Assembly (NCBI GenBank): GCA_045594105.1
Contig: JAZNXY010000060.1
Location: 1-8,169, forward strand
Direction: 5' to 3'
Source of the DNA: URNF01 sp045594105
GTDB taxonomy: Bacteria > Bacillota > Clostridia > Oscillospirales > Acutalibacteraceae
Length of the DNA: 8,169 bases
The translations under genes and the position numbers were made by a program. Numbering within the stretch: position 1 is the stretch's first letter; each line of letters begins with the position of its first letter. Under the pieces are notes generated by a model that saw only the letters and a list, made by a program, of their open reading frames with translations, made no database searches and was not told where the DNA came from. This document shows, in pieces, positions 1 to 6,797 of the stretch.

Positions 1-209
1 TTATGCAGCATGATGTACACGGGCATCTGTGCTTTTTCTATCTTTTTGCCGCCGACGGTAACGAGGTCTTTACGGTCATCCACCTTATCGCCGATATGTG
101 CCACATGTCCGTTTACCTTTACCTTACCTGCGGCTATTAGCTCTTCCGCCTTGCGACGTGAAGCAATACCACGCTCGGACAGCAGTTTTTGCAATCTTAC
201 CAATGCCAT
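1..209 (-). CDS. rluB: RsuA/RluB-family rRNA pseudouridine synthase, N-terminal part (3' end outside window)
   Basis: Only the first 69 codons are present; the frame is open to the window edge. They encode an S4 RNA-binding domain: MALVRLQKLLSERGIASRRK, then a KAEELI helix and a KVKVNG strand, followed by VTVGGKKIE and the start of the linker (PVYIMLHK) that leads into the catalytic domain. This is the standard opening of the RsuA/RluB/RluE/RluF family, which converts uridines of ribosomal RNA to pseudouridine. The catalytic Asp lies outside the window. The ATG is preceded by an AAGGAG site that overlaps the stop codon of the carboxypeptidase gene 10 bases upstream, so the two are probably co-transcribed and translationally coupled. 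Choosing RluB (23S rRNA) over RsuA (16S) rests on the neighbourhood, since an rsuA/rluB-type gene follows the scpAB-dacB cluster in Bacillus, and not on seen residues. Confidence 0.88.
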   Translation of the reverse strand, partial: MALVRLQKLLSERGIASRRKAEELIAAGKVKVNGHVAHIGDKVDDRKDLVTVGGKKIEKAQMPVYIMLH

Positions 210-219
210 TTTTGTCTCC

Positions 220-1332
220 TTATGTTAAAAAGTCTCGAACTGTTTCTTTCAGTTTTTTCAAAAAACGAACGCCCACAGACATAGGCGGACGCATACTTAC
301 CGTTTCACTTACCGTAACAGGCAATGTCATCTCAGTATCGCCCACACAATAGGTAACCTGCCCCACCGTTTCGCCCGCTTTGACAGGTGCCCATACAAAT
401 GCAGGCAGCTGCAGCTTTGCCGTTACCGTTTCACCCTTTTTCACGGTTACGGCAGGCGGCTGTGCGGTTAACAGCAAAACCTCTTTTTTTACACCACCTG
501 CCACGTGCAGCGGTGACAAGATAGGTGCTTGCGGGGTAATACGTTCCAAACGTGAAAATGCGTATTCGTACAATTTCAAGTGATCGTTCCAATAATCGCC
601 GCCCTGCAGCGTTGCCACCACAATGGTGACACCGTCACGTACAGCAGCAGACACAAGGCATCTTCCTGCCTTCTTGGTAAATCCCGTTTTCAGACCGATA
701 CAATCTTTTGACAGCTTCAAAAGGCGGTTATGGTTACTGAGCCATATTTCCCGATCGGAAACGGTAATTTTTGTGCTTTTTGTGGCGCATACCTGCCGCA
801 AAAAATCATTTCGCAGTACAGCACAGCCAAGCAGTGCCATATCGTACGCACTCGCTGCATGCCCTTCCGCATCCAGCCCCGACGGTGTAATAAAACAGCT
901 GTTCTTCATACCGAGAGCAGCCGCTTTACCGTTCATCAGCCGTGCAAACGCAGACAAATCTCCCGCCACCGTTTCCGCCACCGCATTGGCGGCATCGTTG
1001 CCGGAAGACAGCAGCAATCCTGTCAGCAGGTCACCCATTGACAGCATATCCCCTGCGTGCAGACCAAGCGACGATCCCTCTACCGCCACGGCAGAGGCAG
1101 ATACCCTAACCGGTGTATCGACAGACAGCGTTTCCGTCGCTACCAATGCGGTCATCAGCTTAGTGGTGCTTGCCATAGAGCGTGGTGTATGCGGATCTTT
1201 TTGAAACACCACGTCTCCGCTTTCCGCTTCCAGTACCACCGCCGACGCAGAGGACAGCAACATATCCTCCGCCCGTATCGGTATGACAGTAAAGCACAAT
1301 AGTAACAGCGATAAAACAATGCGTTTACACAC
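220..1332 (-). CDS. D-alanyl-D-alanine carboxypeptidase (PBP5-type, DacB/DacF-like)
   Basis: Secreted serine DD-carboxypeptidase (peptidase family S11) that removes the terminal D-Ala from peptidoglycan stem peptides. With the start used here it has 370 residues. A basic and hydrophobic signal peptide spans about 1-21, with a likely cut after IRA. All three penicillin-binding motifs are present: STTK (nucleophile Ser55, Lys58), SGN (110-112) and KTG (215-217). A beta-rich PBP5 C-terminal domain covers about 276-350. The end (RFLKKLKETVRDFL) is amphipathic and basic and may hold the protein on the membrane surface. An upstream GTG at 1341 is possible, but the GTG at 1332 sits 5 bases after an AGGTGG site and is preferred. 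In Bacillus dacB acts in spore cortex synthesis and dacF is a sigma-F gene; placement between gerW and rluB suggests a sporulation role here, but I cannot say which paralogue it is. Confidence 0.93.
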   Translation of the reverse strand: MCKRIVLSLLLLCFTVIPIRAEDMLLSSASAVVLEAESGDVVFQKDPHTPRSMASTTKLMTALVATETLSVDTPVRVSASAVAVEGSSLGLHAGDMLSMGDLLTGLLLSSGNDAANAVAETVAGDLSAFARLMNGKAAALGMKNSCFITPSGLDAEGHAASAYDMALLGCAVLRNDFLRQVCATKSTKITVSDREIWLSNHNRLLKLSKDCIGLKTGFTKKAGRCLVSAAVRDGVTIVVATLQGGDYWNDHLKLYEYAFSRLERITPQAPILSPLHVAGGVKKEVLLLTAQPPAVTVKKGETVTAKLQLPAFVWAPVKAGETVGQVTYCVGDTEMTLPVTVSETVSMRPPMSVGVRFLKKLKETVRDFLT

Positions 1333-1337
1333 GAAAA

Positions 1338-1372
1338 CCACCTACCCACACAGAATATATGTGCATAGGCGG
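1338..1372 (-). promoter_or_regulatory. Ribosome binding site of the carboxypeptidase gene inside a possible RNA hairpin
   Basis: The AGGTGG Shine-Dalgarno (1338-1343) lies 5 bases before the GTG at 1332 and decides that start. In the RNA, CCGCCUA (1372-1366) can pair with UAGGUGG (1344-1338), seven pairs with one G-U. Inside this, CACA (1363-1360) can pair with UGUG (1350-1347), leaving a 2x2 internal loop and a 9-base apical loop. The fold would hide the Shine-Dalgarno. The pairing is visible by eye; its stability and any regulatory role are inference. Confidence 0.35.
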
Positions 1373-1385
1373 TATTCCATTCGTT

Positions 1386-1805
1386 TTACAGCGTTTCTTC
1401 TACAGCTTCCTTTGCCTCTTCTACACGATCGCTGTCATTTTTATGACTGAACAATGTGCCTACTTTATCTACAATGCCGGGCACCATGCTGATCACACGG
1501 TCCACAGTATCCGGCTGAGAGCTTACCGGAATTACACGCACATCACCGTTTTTAACCACGAGAAATGCGATAGGTGTGATGTTGATACCGGCACCGCCGC
1601 CACCGCCAAACAGAGAAGCCGCCTGCTTGGAGGGCAGGTCACTACCGCCCGAAGCAAAGCCATAAGCGACCTTGGATACGGGAATAACGGTGGTACCGTC
1701 AGCGGTGGTAATCGGGTCTCCGATAACCGTGTTGGTATCCACCACTTCTTTAATCTTGTCCACCGAAGCGCCAAACAGATTTTTTACGTTATTGCTTTCT
1801 GCCAT
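1386..1805 (-). CDS. gerW: GerW family sporulation protein (YtfJ)
   Basis: 139-residue protein of the GerW/YtfJ family, close to the usual length of about 150. In Bacillus subtilis GerW is made in the forespore and is needed for normal germination with L-alanine; its biochemical activity is not established. Visible hallmarks are an N-terminal helix (NNVKNLFGASVDKIKEVVD), the strand region TVIGDPITTADGTTVIPVSK, then YGFASGGSD, a glycine cluster (FGGGGGAG, 66-73) and ITPIAFLVV followed by VRVIPV. The C-terminal 30 residues are charged and helical. No signal peptide or membrane segment is seen. The ATG follows an AGAGGA site by 9 bases and lies 20 bases after the DUF2953 stop. A sigma-F-like promoter sits just upstream. 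The pairing with a DUF2953 gene matches the ytfI-ytfJ order of Bacillus and strengthens the call. Confidence 0.93.
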   Translation of the reverse strand: MAESNNVKNLFGASVDKIKEVVDTNTVIGDPITTADGTTVIPVSKVAYGFASGGSDLPSKQAASLFGGGGGAGINITPIAFLVVKNGDVRVIPVSSQPDTVDRVISMVPGIVDKVGTLFSHKNDSDRVEEAKEAVEETL

Positions 1806-1825
1806 GCTATTACATCCTCTCTTCT

Positions 1826-2437
1826 TTAACTATTGTCTGCTTGTTTCATTTGTATACGTATAAATCTCGCAAAAGTTGCAAGCAAGGTGCCGCACACACG
1901 CCAAAGCGAAACGGAGCACCGTATATCCAGAAGTGCCGCCGTGCCCTGCTCTTCGAAATCGGGACGCACGACAACCTCTCTTTTTTGTATGCGCAGGTGG
2001 CAGCCGATCACCGATAAAACGGGATACAGCACCGCACACACCTGACCAAAACGAATCGCCGCAGCAGCGGCATCCTCGCCGCCTATCCGCAATTCAATCC
2101 GCATCAAGCGAATCTTTATGCCGCACAACACCTTGCCGACCGATGAGGTAAGCAGCTTTGCCACTTCACCGAGCCAGGAAAGGGTTGCCGCCACACCGTC
2201 CTGCTTAAATGCATCCTGCAGGCGGGACAGCACCGTTGACGGCTTTTTTTGCTCTTTTACAGCAACCTTTTCCGTTGCACTCTCCTTATGCCCCCGGGGA
2301 AGCAACCGTATCGGCACACCCCACACCCGCAAAACACAAAGTAGTGTTTCATGATAGTAAAACCGCAAGGAAATCGGGCTTGACAGGAGCAATACCAAAA
2401 GCAGTAAAATCCCACCGATAATATATAACGCGGTCAT
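1826..2437 (-). CDS. DUF2953 domain-containing membrane-anchored protein (YtfI-like)
   Basis: 203 residues. The N-terminus is one strong hydrophobic segment (about 3-21, TALYIIGGILLLLVLLLSS), so the protein is probably anchored in the membrane by this helix. The rest is mixed: a beta segment (ISLRFYYHETLLCVLRVWGV), a charged linker (about 50-68), a helical part, and a second beta region ending in a VRPDF motif (157-161) typical of the DUF2953 family. The function of this family is unknown to me. In Bacillus the homologue ytfI is directly followed by ytfJ (gerW), as here. The ATG at 2437 has a GAGGA site 9 bases upstream; the in-frame TTG at 2446 would leave no usable spacing and is rejected. 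It starts 5 bases after the scpB stop, suggesting translational coupling. Confidence 0.82.
   Translation of the reverse strand: MTALYIIGGILLLLVLLLSSPISLRFYYHETLLCVLRVWGVPIRLLPRGHKESATEKVAVKEQKKPSTVLSRLQDAFKQDGVAATLSWLGEVAKLLTSSVGKVLCGIKIRLMRIELRIGGEDAAAAAIRFGQVCAVLYPVLSVIGCHLRIQKREVVVRPDFEEQGTAALLDIRCSVSLWRVCGTLLATFARFIRIQMKQADNS
1828..1857 (-). promoter_or_regulatory. Candidate sigma-F (forespore) promoter of gerW
   Basis: Reading the minus strand, GTATA (1857-1853), a 15-base spacer and GACAATAGTT (1837-1828) match the Bacillus sigma-F consensus (GYWTA, N15, GGNRANANTW) at every defined position except the second base of the -10. The element lies in the last codons and stop of the DUF2953 gene. 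A start about 6 bases downstream, near 1822, would leave only a few bases before the gerW Shine-Dalgarno (1820-1815), which is tight but possible. In Bacillus ytfJ belongs to the sigma-F regulon. No transcript evidence is available here. Confidence 0.45.
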
Positions 2438-2442
2438 TGTTA

Positions 2443-3042
2443 TCAATCCTCGTCATGCTCTTCAGCCGCCTCGGCCGCTCGTTCCTGCTGTTCCAAAACC
2501 TCGTCCAAAGTGGTGTCACGCATTTCCTCGGTATCCTTCGGCAGCGGCGGCAAGCCGTCCAGCTTAGAAATCGAGAAGCTGCGTAAAAATGTAGTGGTCG
2601 TGCCGTACAGCAGCGGTCTGCCGGGCAACTCCAAACGACCCTTTTCCTCTACAAGACCTTTGTTCAGCAAGCCCTGCAGCACAGCCCCACAGTCCACGCC
2701 ACGCACCTGTTCAATAAACGACTTGGTAACAGGTTGATTGTACGCCACTATCGCCAGCACCTCCATCGCCGCCTGAGACAACGGCACGTTACGACGGATA
2801 TCCATAGCGGTACGCACATATTCCGCGTATTCTTTGCGGGTGCATATCTGATATTGGTCATCCAATTTGACAGCCATAATGCCACCTGCACGCATATTCA
2901 GTTCGTTCATCCAATCGTCTGCAACACGCACAATGGTAGCTTCGTCCTGTTCAAAAACCTCTGCCAATCGGGGAACGGAAATCGGTTCTCCCGAAGCAAA
3001 CACCACCGCCTCAACAGCGGCTCTCAATTCTTTTACGTCCAT
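2443..3042 (-). CDS. scpB: Segregation and condensation protein B
   Basis: 199-residue ScpB, the winged-helix subunit that dimerises and binds the ScpA kleisin in the SMC-ScpAB condensin complex for chromosome organisation and segregation in the cytoplasm. The first winged-helix domain covers about 1-80 (AAVEAVVFASGEPISVPRLA). The second covers about 85-165, with the well conserved stretch LSQAAMEVLAIVAYNQPVTK, then QVRGVDCGAVLQGLLNKGLV and the ELPGRPLLYGTT region, ending in GLPPLP. The last 30 residues are acidic and likely disordered. The length is usual for the family. The ATG is 3 bases after the scpA stop, with a GGAGAG site (3055-3050) that lies in the end of scpA, so the partner subunits are coupled in translation. 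The call is secure from motif and neighbour together. Confidence 0.97.
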   Translation of the reverse strand: MDVKELRAAVEAVVFASGEPISVPRLAEVFEQDEATIVRVADDWMNELNMRAGGIMAVKLDDQYQICTRKEYAEYVRTAMDIRRNVPLSQAAMEVLAIVAYNQPVTKSFIEQVRGVDCGAVLQGLLNKGLVEEKGRLELPGRPLLYGTTTTFLRSFSISKLDGLPPLPKDTEEMRDTTLDEVLEQQERAAEAAEEHDED

Positions 3043-3045
3043 AGC

Positions 3046-3810
3046 TTAACTCTCCGTACCTTCATCGTCATATTCCGAATGGAACTCCAGCGGCATGGTT
3101 TCATCCGCCGCCTGTATGGTCACCTTTTGTTCCTTGCCTTCCCCGTCTACACGGATGCGGTGCGCTTTCATCAATTCAAGCAATGCCAGGAAGGTTGCCA
3201 CCAAATCCGATTTTGTTTCAGCACCGTCAAACAGGGAATCATATTTCATCTCTTTTTTATGCCGCAGATTACGCAAAACATACACGATTTTAGAAGAAAC
3301 CGACACGATTTTTCTTGCCACAATACCGTGGAATGCCTGCGGCGGTGGCGGCAAGCGGCGTTTTCCTCTGCCTGCAGCGGCAAGGTACGCATCCACCAAC
3401 ACCTCGGGAGGATGCACCCGTTTATATGTCATATCGGGCTCCACCTCTTCCGGCTCCCGTACAAACAAATCGCCGCCGATATACTGCTTTGCCATACGGC
3501 GTGCGGCCTCCTGACACAGCTTATATTCCACAAGCTGTCCTGACAGCTCCTGACGCAACACTTCCGCCTCATCCTCGTATTTAGGCAACAGCATTGCGGA
3601 TTTTATCTGTACCAAGCGTGCCGCCATTTCCAAAAACTCGCTTGCAATATCCAGGTCGAGCTCTTTCATCTCTTCAATGGCATCCAGATATTGACGCAGG
3701 ATTTCCGCTATCGGAATATCGTAAATATTCAGTTTGTTTTTCTGTATCAAAAACAGAAGCAGGTCGAGCGGCCCCTCAAAGACCGGCAACCGATAGGATA
3801 TTGCCTCCAT
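3046..3810 (-). CDS. scpA: Segregation and condensation protein A (kleisin)
   Basis: 254-residue ScpA kleisin, which bridges the SMC heads and recruits ScpB. The N-terminal domain carries the family signature FEGPLDLLLFLIQKNKLNIY followed by DIPIAEILRQYLDAIEEM (about 11-48). The helix FLEMAARLVQIKSAMLLP (59-76) binds the SMC coiled-coil neck in known structures. The middle (about 105-165) is a variable ScpB-binding region with a proline run RLPPPPQAF. The C-terminal winged helix lies about 195-235 (SDLVATFLALLELMKAHRIR), followed by a short acidic tail. The length is normal. The ATG follows an AGAGAGG site by about 10 bases and begins 16 bases after the metalloprotease stop, with no terminator between them. 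It is therefore probably expressed from the promoter in front of the M50 gene. Confidence 0.97.
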   Translation of the reverse strand: MEAISYRLPVFEGPLDLLLFLIQKNKLNIYDIPIAEILRQYLDAIEEMKELDLDIASEFLEMAARLVQIKSAMLLPKYEDEAEVLRQELSGQLVEYKLCQEAARRMAKQYIGGDLFVREPEEVEPDMTYKRVHPPEVLVDAYLAAAGRGKRRLPPPPQAFHGIVARKIVSVSSKIVYVLRNLRHKKEMKYDSLFDGAETKSDLVATFLALLELMKAHRIRVDGEGKEQKVTIQAADETMPLEFHSEYDDEGTES

Positions 3811-3826
3811 ACTTCACAAACCTCTC

Positions 3827-4495
3827 TTAAAACAATCCCGGCATACCAAACATTCTGCCGATAAGCGAGCCGAGCAGTCCTCGTAAAAAGGATAACGGCA
3901 CGTCCAACACACCCGTAAACAGCAACAGCATCACAACCATTGAAATCTGACGGCTGTACCGCTCCATTGTATCTACCCATCTGCCCGGCAAAAAGTAGCC
4001 GAAAATCTTAGAGCCGTCCAATGGCGGAATCGGCAGCAGATTAAACACCGCCAAGCCGATATTCACCGATGCAAACACGTTAATAAGCACAAGCCACAAG
4101 TATGACAGCAAAGCACTGTCGGTGACGAAGAAACAGCATACACGGAAAATCGCCACCGCAACAATCGCCATCAGAATATTGGAAAGCGGACCTGCCAATG
4201 CACACAGTGCCGTATCCCTTTTGTAATTGCGGAAGTTATACGGATTGATCGGTACGGGTTTTGCGTAACCGACACCGAACAGCAGTATCATAAGGGTGCC
4301 GAACAAATCAAGATGACGCAAAGGATTCAGACTCAGACGGCCGTTCCACCTGGCAGTGTCATCCCCCAATTTGTATGCTGCCCACGCATGTGCAAATTCG
4401 TGTATCGGCAGTACAATAAAAATGATAACGGCATAGGCACCCAGTAAAAACAGCAATTCAAAGAAACTGATGCCGCCGCGAAGACTTGAAAGCAT
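3827..4495 (-). CDS. Site-2 protease family (M50) membrane metalloprotease
   Basis: 222-residue polytopic membrane protein of the compact bacterial M50 type, the group that includes relatives of SpoIVFB and RseP but without a PDZ domain. The zinc motif HEFAH (32-36) sits in the first long hydrophobic segment (about 13-40). A second metal ligand is expected at Asp160 in NLLPIPPLDGSK (152-163). GYAKPVPIN (76-84) and CALAGPLSNILMA (98-110) are further family hallmarks. Four or more membrane segments are visible. The substrate is unknown. The frame is open upstream to 4693, but that extension runs through a terminator and a promoter; the ATG at 4495 with AAGGAG just upstream is the real start. 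Its place directly before scpAB is seen in other Firmicutes and need not mean a shared function. Confidence 0.93.
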   Translation of the reverse strand: MLSSLRGGISFFELLFLLGAYAVIIFIVLPIHEFAHAWAAYKLGDDTARWNGRLSLNPLRHLDLFGTLMILLFGVGYAKPVPINPYNFRNYKRDTALCALAGPLSNILMAIVAVAIFRVCCFFVTDSALLSYLWLVLINVFASVNIGLAVFNLLPIPPLDGSKIFGYFLPGRWVDTMERYSRQISMVVMLLLFTGVLDVPLSFLRGLLGSLIGRMFGMPGLF

Positions 4496-4501
4496 ACTTT
4501 T

Positions 4502-4508
4502 TCTCCTT
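4502..4508 (-). promoter_or_regulatory. Ribosome binding site deciding the M50 protease start
   Basis: AAGGAGA on the minus strand ends 6 bases before the ATG at 4495. It is the only good Shine-Dalgarno in this frame and rules out the 66-codon upstream extension. Confidence 0.85.
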
Positions 4509-4528
4509 GACATAGATATACAAAATAT

Positions 4529-4557
4529 AGTATAACAGATTATTTTTGAAATTACAA
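4529..4557 (-). promoter_or_regulatory. Sigma-A promoter with extended -10, for the M50-scpAB operon
   Basis: On the minus strand TTGTAA (4557-4552), 17 bases, then TATACT (4534-4529), preceded by TGT so that an extended -10 (TGnTATACT) is formed. The promoter lies between the preceding terminator and the ribosome binding site of the M50 gene. Its quality and position make it the likely main promoter of the whole downstream run. The assignment is by consensus only. Confidence 0.8.
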
Positions 4558-4561
4558 GAAC

Positions 4562-4597
4562 AAAAAACAGCGGCATACCACCCGGTATGCCGCTGTT
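4562..4597 (-). terminator. Rho-independent terminator after the pyk-VTT unit
   Basis: A perfect 14-bp stem (4566-4579 with 4584-4597) and a 4-base loop. In minus-strand RNA it is followed by six U residues (4567-4562, the first two overlapping the stem). It lies 44 bases after the stop of the TVP38-family gene and directly before the next promoter. Confidence 0.9.
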
Positions 4598-4641
4598 CCT
4601 TTTACTGACACAGACAAAAAGTTTTTCTCTTATCAAAACCG

Positions 4642-5349
4642 CTATTCTTCTTCTGTAAAGCTCTTGCGCTTTACAATCAGATTGTACAACCAAAACCCAA
4701 GCATACTCACGCCCCCGGTGACAGCAAACAAAGCCAAGGCGGCAGCATAGCTTTTATCCGCCAGCAGGTTGCCGCCAATAGTAGAGGACACCACCGACGG
4801 AATACGTGCCAGCAAGGAGACACACAAAAAACGTGGCAGAGATATGCGGGTAAGACCCGCAAAGTACGTCAACAAATCTTTCGGTGTTCCGGGAATGAAA
4901 AACAGCAAAAAAATCACTGTATCCAGCTTTTTCCCGCTATTGATAAACTTTAAGCTGTCTATTTTCTTACGTTCAAAAAACAGTTCCAGAAAACGGACAC
5001 CGCATTTTCTGACCAAGAGAAAGACCACTGTCGAAGTCGCAGCAACACCTGCCATACACAGCAGCGTACCTCCCACTGCACCGAATGCGGCACCAAGACC
5101 GATTTCCACCAACTCTCCCGGTATCAATGCTACAAACACCTGTAAACACTGTATGCCAAAACCAACCAACCAGCCGGCCACACCAAAGCCGTCGATAAAC
5201 GTTTTGAAATCCTCGGGAGTGCCGCCCACCTTCTGCAAAGCACGATACAGCACCACCGTCAGCCAGGCAAATACCGCAACAACTGCAGCGAGCGAAATCA
5301 AAAAAACGATACGACGGCGCTTGCCCTTGTCAACAGATACGTTTTTCAC
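4642..5349 (-). CDS. TVP38/TMEM64 family (VTT domain) membrane protein
   Basis: 235-residue integral membrane protein of the DedA/VTT superfamily (also called SNARE-associated or TVP38/TMEM64), whose members are linked to lipid handling across the membrane; the substrate here is unknown. After a basic N-terminus there is a membrane segment (about 13-35). The VTT core follows: QVFVALIPGELVEIGLGAAF (70-89) with the re-entrant GE motif, a hydrophobic helix (about 92-114), the conserved FFIPGTPKDLLTYFAGLT (150-167), and SLLARIPSVVSSTIGGNLL (178-196). A final segment lies about 202-226. The start is a GTG, 4 bases after the pyruvate kinase stop, with only a GGTG site 7 bases upstream, so efficient expression probably depends on translation of pyk. 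No ATG near the N-terminus offers an alternative. Confidence 0.9.
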   Translation of the reverse strand: MKNVSVDKGKRRRIVFLISLAAVVAVFAWLTVVLYRALQKVGGTPEDFKTFIDGFGVAGWLVGFGIQCLQVFVALIPGELVEIGLGAAFGAVGGTLLCMAGVAATSTVVFLLVRKCGVRFLELFFERKKIDSLKFINSGKKLDTVIFLLFFIPGTPKDLLTYFAGLTRISLPRFLCVSLLARIPSVVSSTIGGNLLADKSYAAALALFAVTGGVSMLGFWLYNLIVKRKSFTEEE

Positions 5350-5353
5350 CGCT

Positions 5354-6766
5354 TTACACCGTTTCCACTTTAATAACGTTGGTGTTACCGGATTTGCCGT
5401 TGGTAATACCGCCCGTTATCACAATCTCATCACCGGGTTGCAGATTAAACCGTGCTTTTGCCAACTGCTGTGCGGTATAAAACAACACATCCATTGAGGT
5501 ATACTCGTCGCAAACAACAGGAGTTACGCCCCAGGAAAGTGCTAATTTCCGATAGGTTTTTTCGTTGGTGGTAACACCCAAAATATCCACAGGTGCACGG
5601 AAACGGGATACCATACGTGCGGTCATACCCGACAGGGTACACACCGCCATTGCTTTTGCGTTAATGTCAATGGCCATACCGCAGGTCGCATGAGATATGG
5701 CGTCTATTTTGTTACGGATATGAAAGTCTGTGTTGCGGAACCGTTTCGCGTAATGAATGTTATTTTCGGTATATTCCGCAATGCTCGCCATGGTAGACAC
5801 CGCCAGAACGGGATATTTACCTGCCGCCGTTTCGCCCGACAGCATCACCGCACTCGTTCCGTCATATACCGCATTCGCAACGTCGGAAATTTCCGCGCGG
5901 GTAGGACGTGGATTATAAATCATAGATTCGAGCATCTCGGTAGCGGTAATGACACGTTTGCCAAGCAAGCGGCACTTGGTAATCAGTTTTTTCTGGATAG
6001 CAGGCAATTCTACAAACGGGATTTCCACACCCATATCGCCTCGACCTATCATAATGCCTGCACACGCCTCGCAGATGTCTTCGATGTTATCTACACCCGA
6101 GCGATTTTCGATTTTTGCAATCAATTCGATGCTTTCGCCGCCGTTTTCCTTCAAGAATGCCGACACGTCCAGAAGATCCTGCTTTACCGACACAAAGGAA
6201 CACGCAATAAAGTCCACGTCGTTCTCAATGCCAAGCAAAATATCCGCTTTGTCCTGTTCGCTCAGGTACACCTGCTTTAATACCTTATCGGGAAAACTCA
6301 TGCTTTTACGGTTAGACAGCTCGCCGCCGTTTACAACCGTACAGATAATGTCGTTTCCTTCGACACACTGCACCTCAAAACGCAAAAGGCCGTTATTCAG
6401 TAAAATCGTATCACCCGCTGCCATTTCTCCGGCAAGACCGGGATAACTGACAGACACACGTGTCTGATCGCCTTCTACGATATCGGTCGTAAAGGTAAAG
6501 GTAGTGCCTTCCTCCAGAAACACTTTACCGTCTTTGAAGGTGGAAATACGGTATTCGGGGCCCTTAGTATCCAAGAGAATCGCAATCGGCAGCTGCAATT
6601 TTTCCCGCACACGTTTTATCATGGCAATATTTTCTTTATGATCCTCATGGCTGCCGTGAGAAAAGTTCAGACGGGCAACATTCATACCCGCAAGGCACAT
6701 TTTTTCGATCGTTTCCTCATTTCGACAGGCAGGACCTATCGTACATACAATTTTTGTTTTCCGCAT
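5354..6766 (-). CDS. pyk: Pyruvate kinase
   Basis: 470-residue pyruvate kinase, which transfers phosphate from phosphoenolpyruvate to ADP in the last ATP-yielding step of glycolysis. Visible features are TKIVCTIGPA at the N-terminus, NFSHGS (34-39), LDTKGPEYR (65-73) at the active site and cation site, and the B domain (about 70-168). Also present are IAKIEN with catalytic Lys218 and metal ligand Glu220, GRGDMGVEIP with Asp244 (241-250), and ITATEML (273-279). The effector domain is about 340-470 and contains TLSGMTARMVSRFRAP. It lacks the extra phosphohistidine-like C-terminal domain that lengthens the Bacillus enzymes to about 585. Glu71 of TKGPE suggests potassium dependence, although position 74 is Ile where Thr is usual. 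The ATG follows AGGAGAG (6780-6774) by 7 bases. A sigma-A promoter lies upstream and a membrane-protein gene follows 4 bases after the stop. Confidence 0.98.
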   Translation of the reverse strand: MRKTKIVCTIGPACRNEETIEKMCLAGMNVARLNFSHGSHEDHKENIAMIKRVREKLQLPIAILLDTKGPEYRISTFKDGKVFLEEGTTFTFTTDIVEGDQTRVSVSYPGLAGEMAAGDTILLNNGLLRFEVQCVEGNDIICTVVNGGELSNRKSMSFPDKVLKQVYLSEQDKADILLGIENDVDFIACSFVSVKQDLLDVSAFLKENGGESIELIAKIENRSGVDNIEDICEACAGIMIGRGDMGVEIPFVELPAIQKKLITKCRLLGKRVITATEMLESMIYNPRPTRAEISDVANAVYDGTSAVMLSGETAAGKYPVLAVSTMASIAEYTENNIHYAKRFRNTDFHIRNKIDAISHATCGMAIDINAKAMAVCTLSGMTARMVSRFRAPVDILGVTTNEKTYRKLALSWGVTPVVCDEYTSMDVLFYTAQQLAKARFNLQPGDEIVITGGITNGKSGNTNVIKVETV

Positions 6767-6797
6767 TGTTAAACTCTCCTAAAACAAGACTGTTGTT

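Noticed and set aside
1355..1380. CATATATT before the carboxypeptidase gene as a sigma-E -10
   Set aside because: Two mismatches in the -10 and no ATA-containing -35 at 13-15 bases.
2438..2446. TTG start for the DUF2953 gene at 2446
   Set aside because: The GAGGA site abuts this TTG with no spacing, while it stands 9 bases from the ATG at 2437.
2734..3543. Long plus-strand reading frame (269 codons) opposite scpA and scpB
   Set aside because: It is antisense to two securely identified genes, has no recognisable motif and no good ribosome binding site; it reflects codon bias of the minus strand.
4496..4693. 66-codon N-terminal extension of the M50 protease
   Set aside because: It would run across a strong terminator, a sigma-A promoter and the end of the preceding gene; the ATG at 4495 has an AAGGAG site.
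4769..5497. Plus-strand reading frame (242 codons) opposite the VTT gene and the end of pyk
   Set aside because: Composition is low in family features and rich in Thr/Ser/Pro/Lys as expected for a shadow of a membrane protein; both minus-strand genes are certain.
5690..6446. Two plus-strand reading frames opposite pyk, and similar ones opposite the carboxypeptidase gene (623-1204)
   Set aside because: Antisense shadows of conserved enzymes with no motif of their own.
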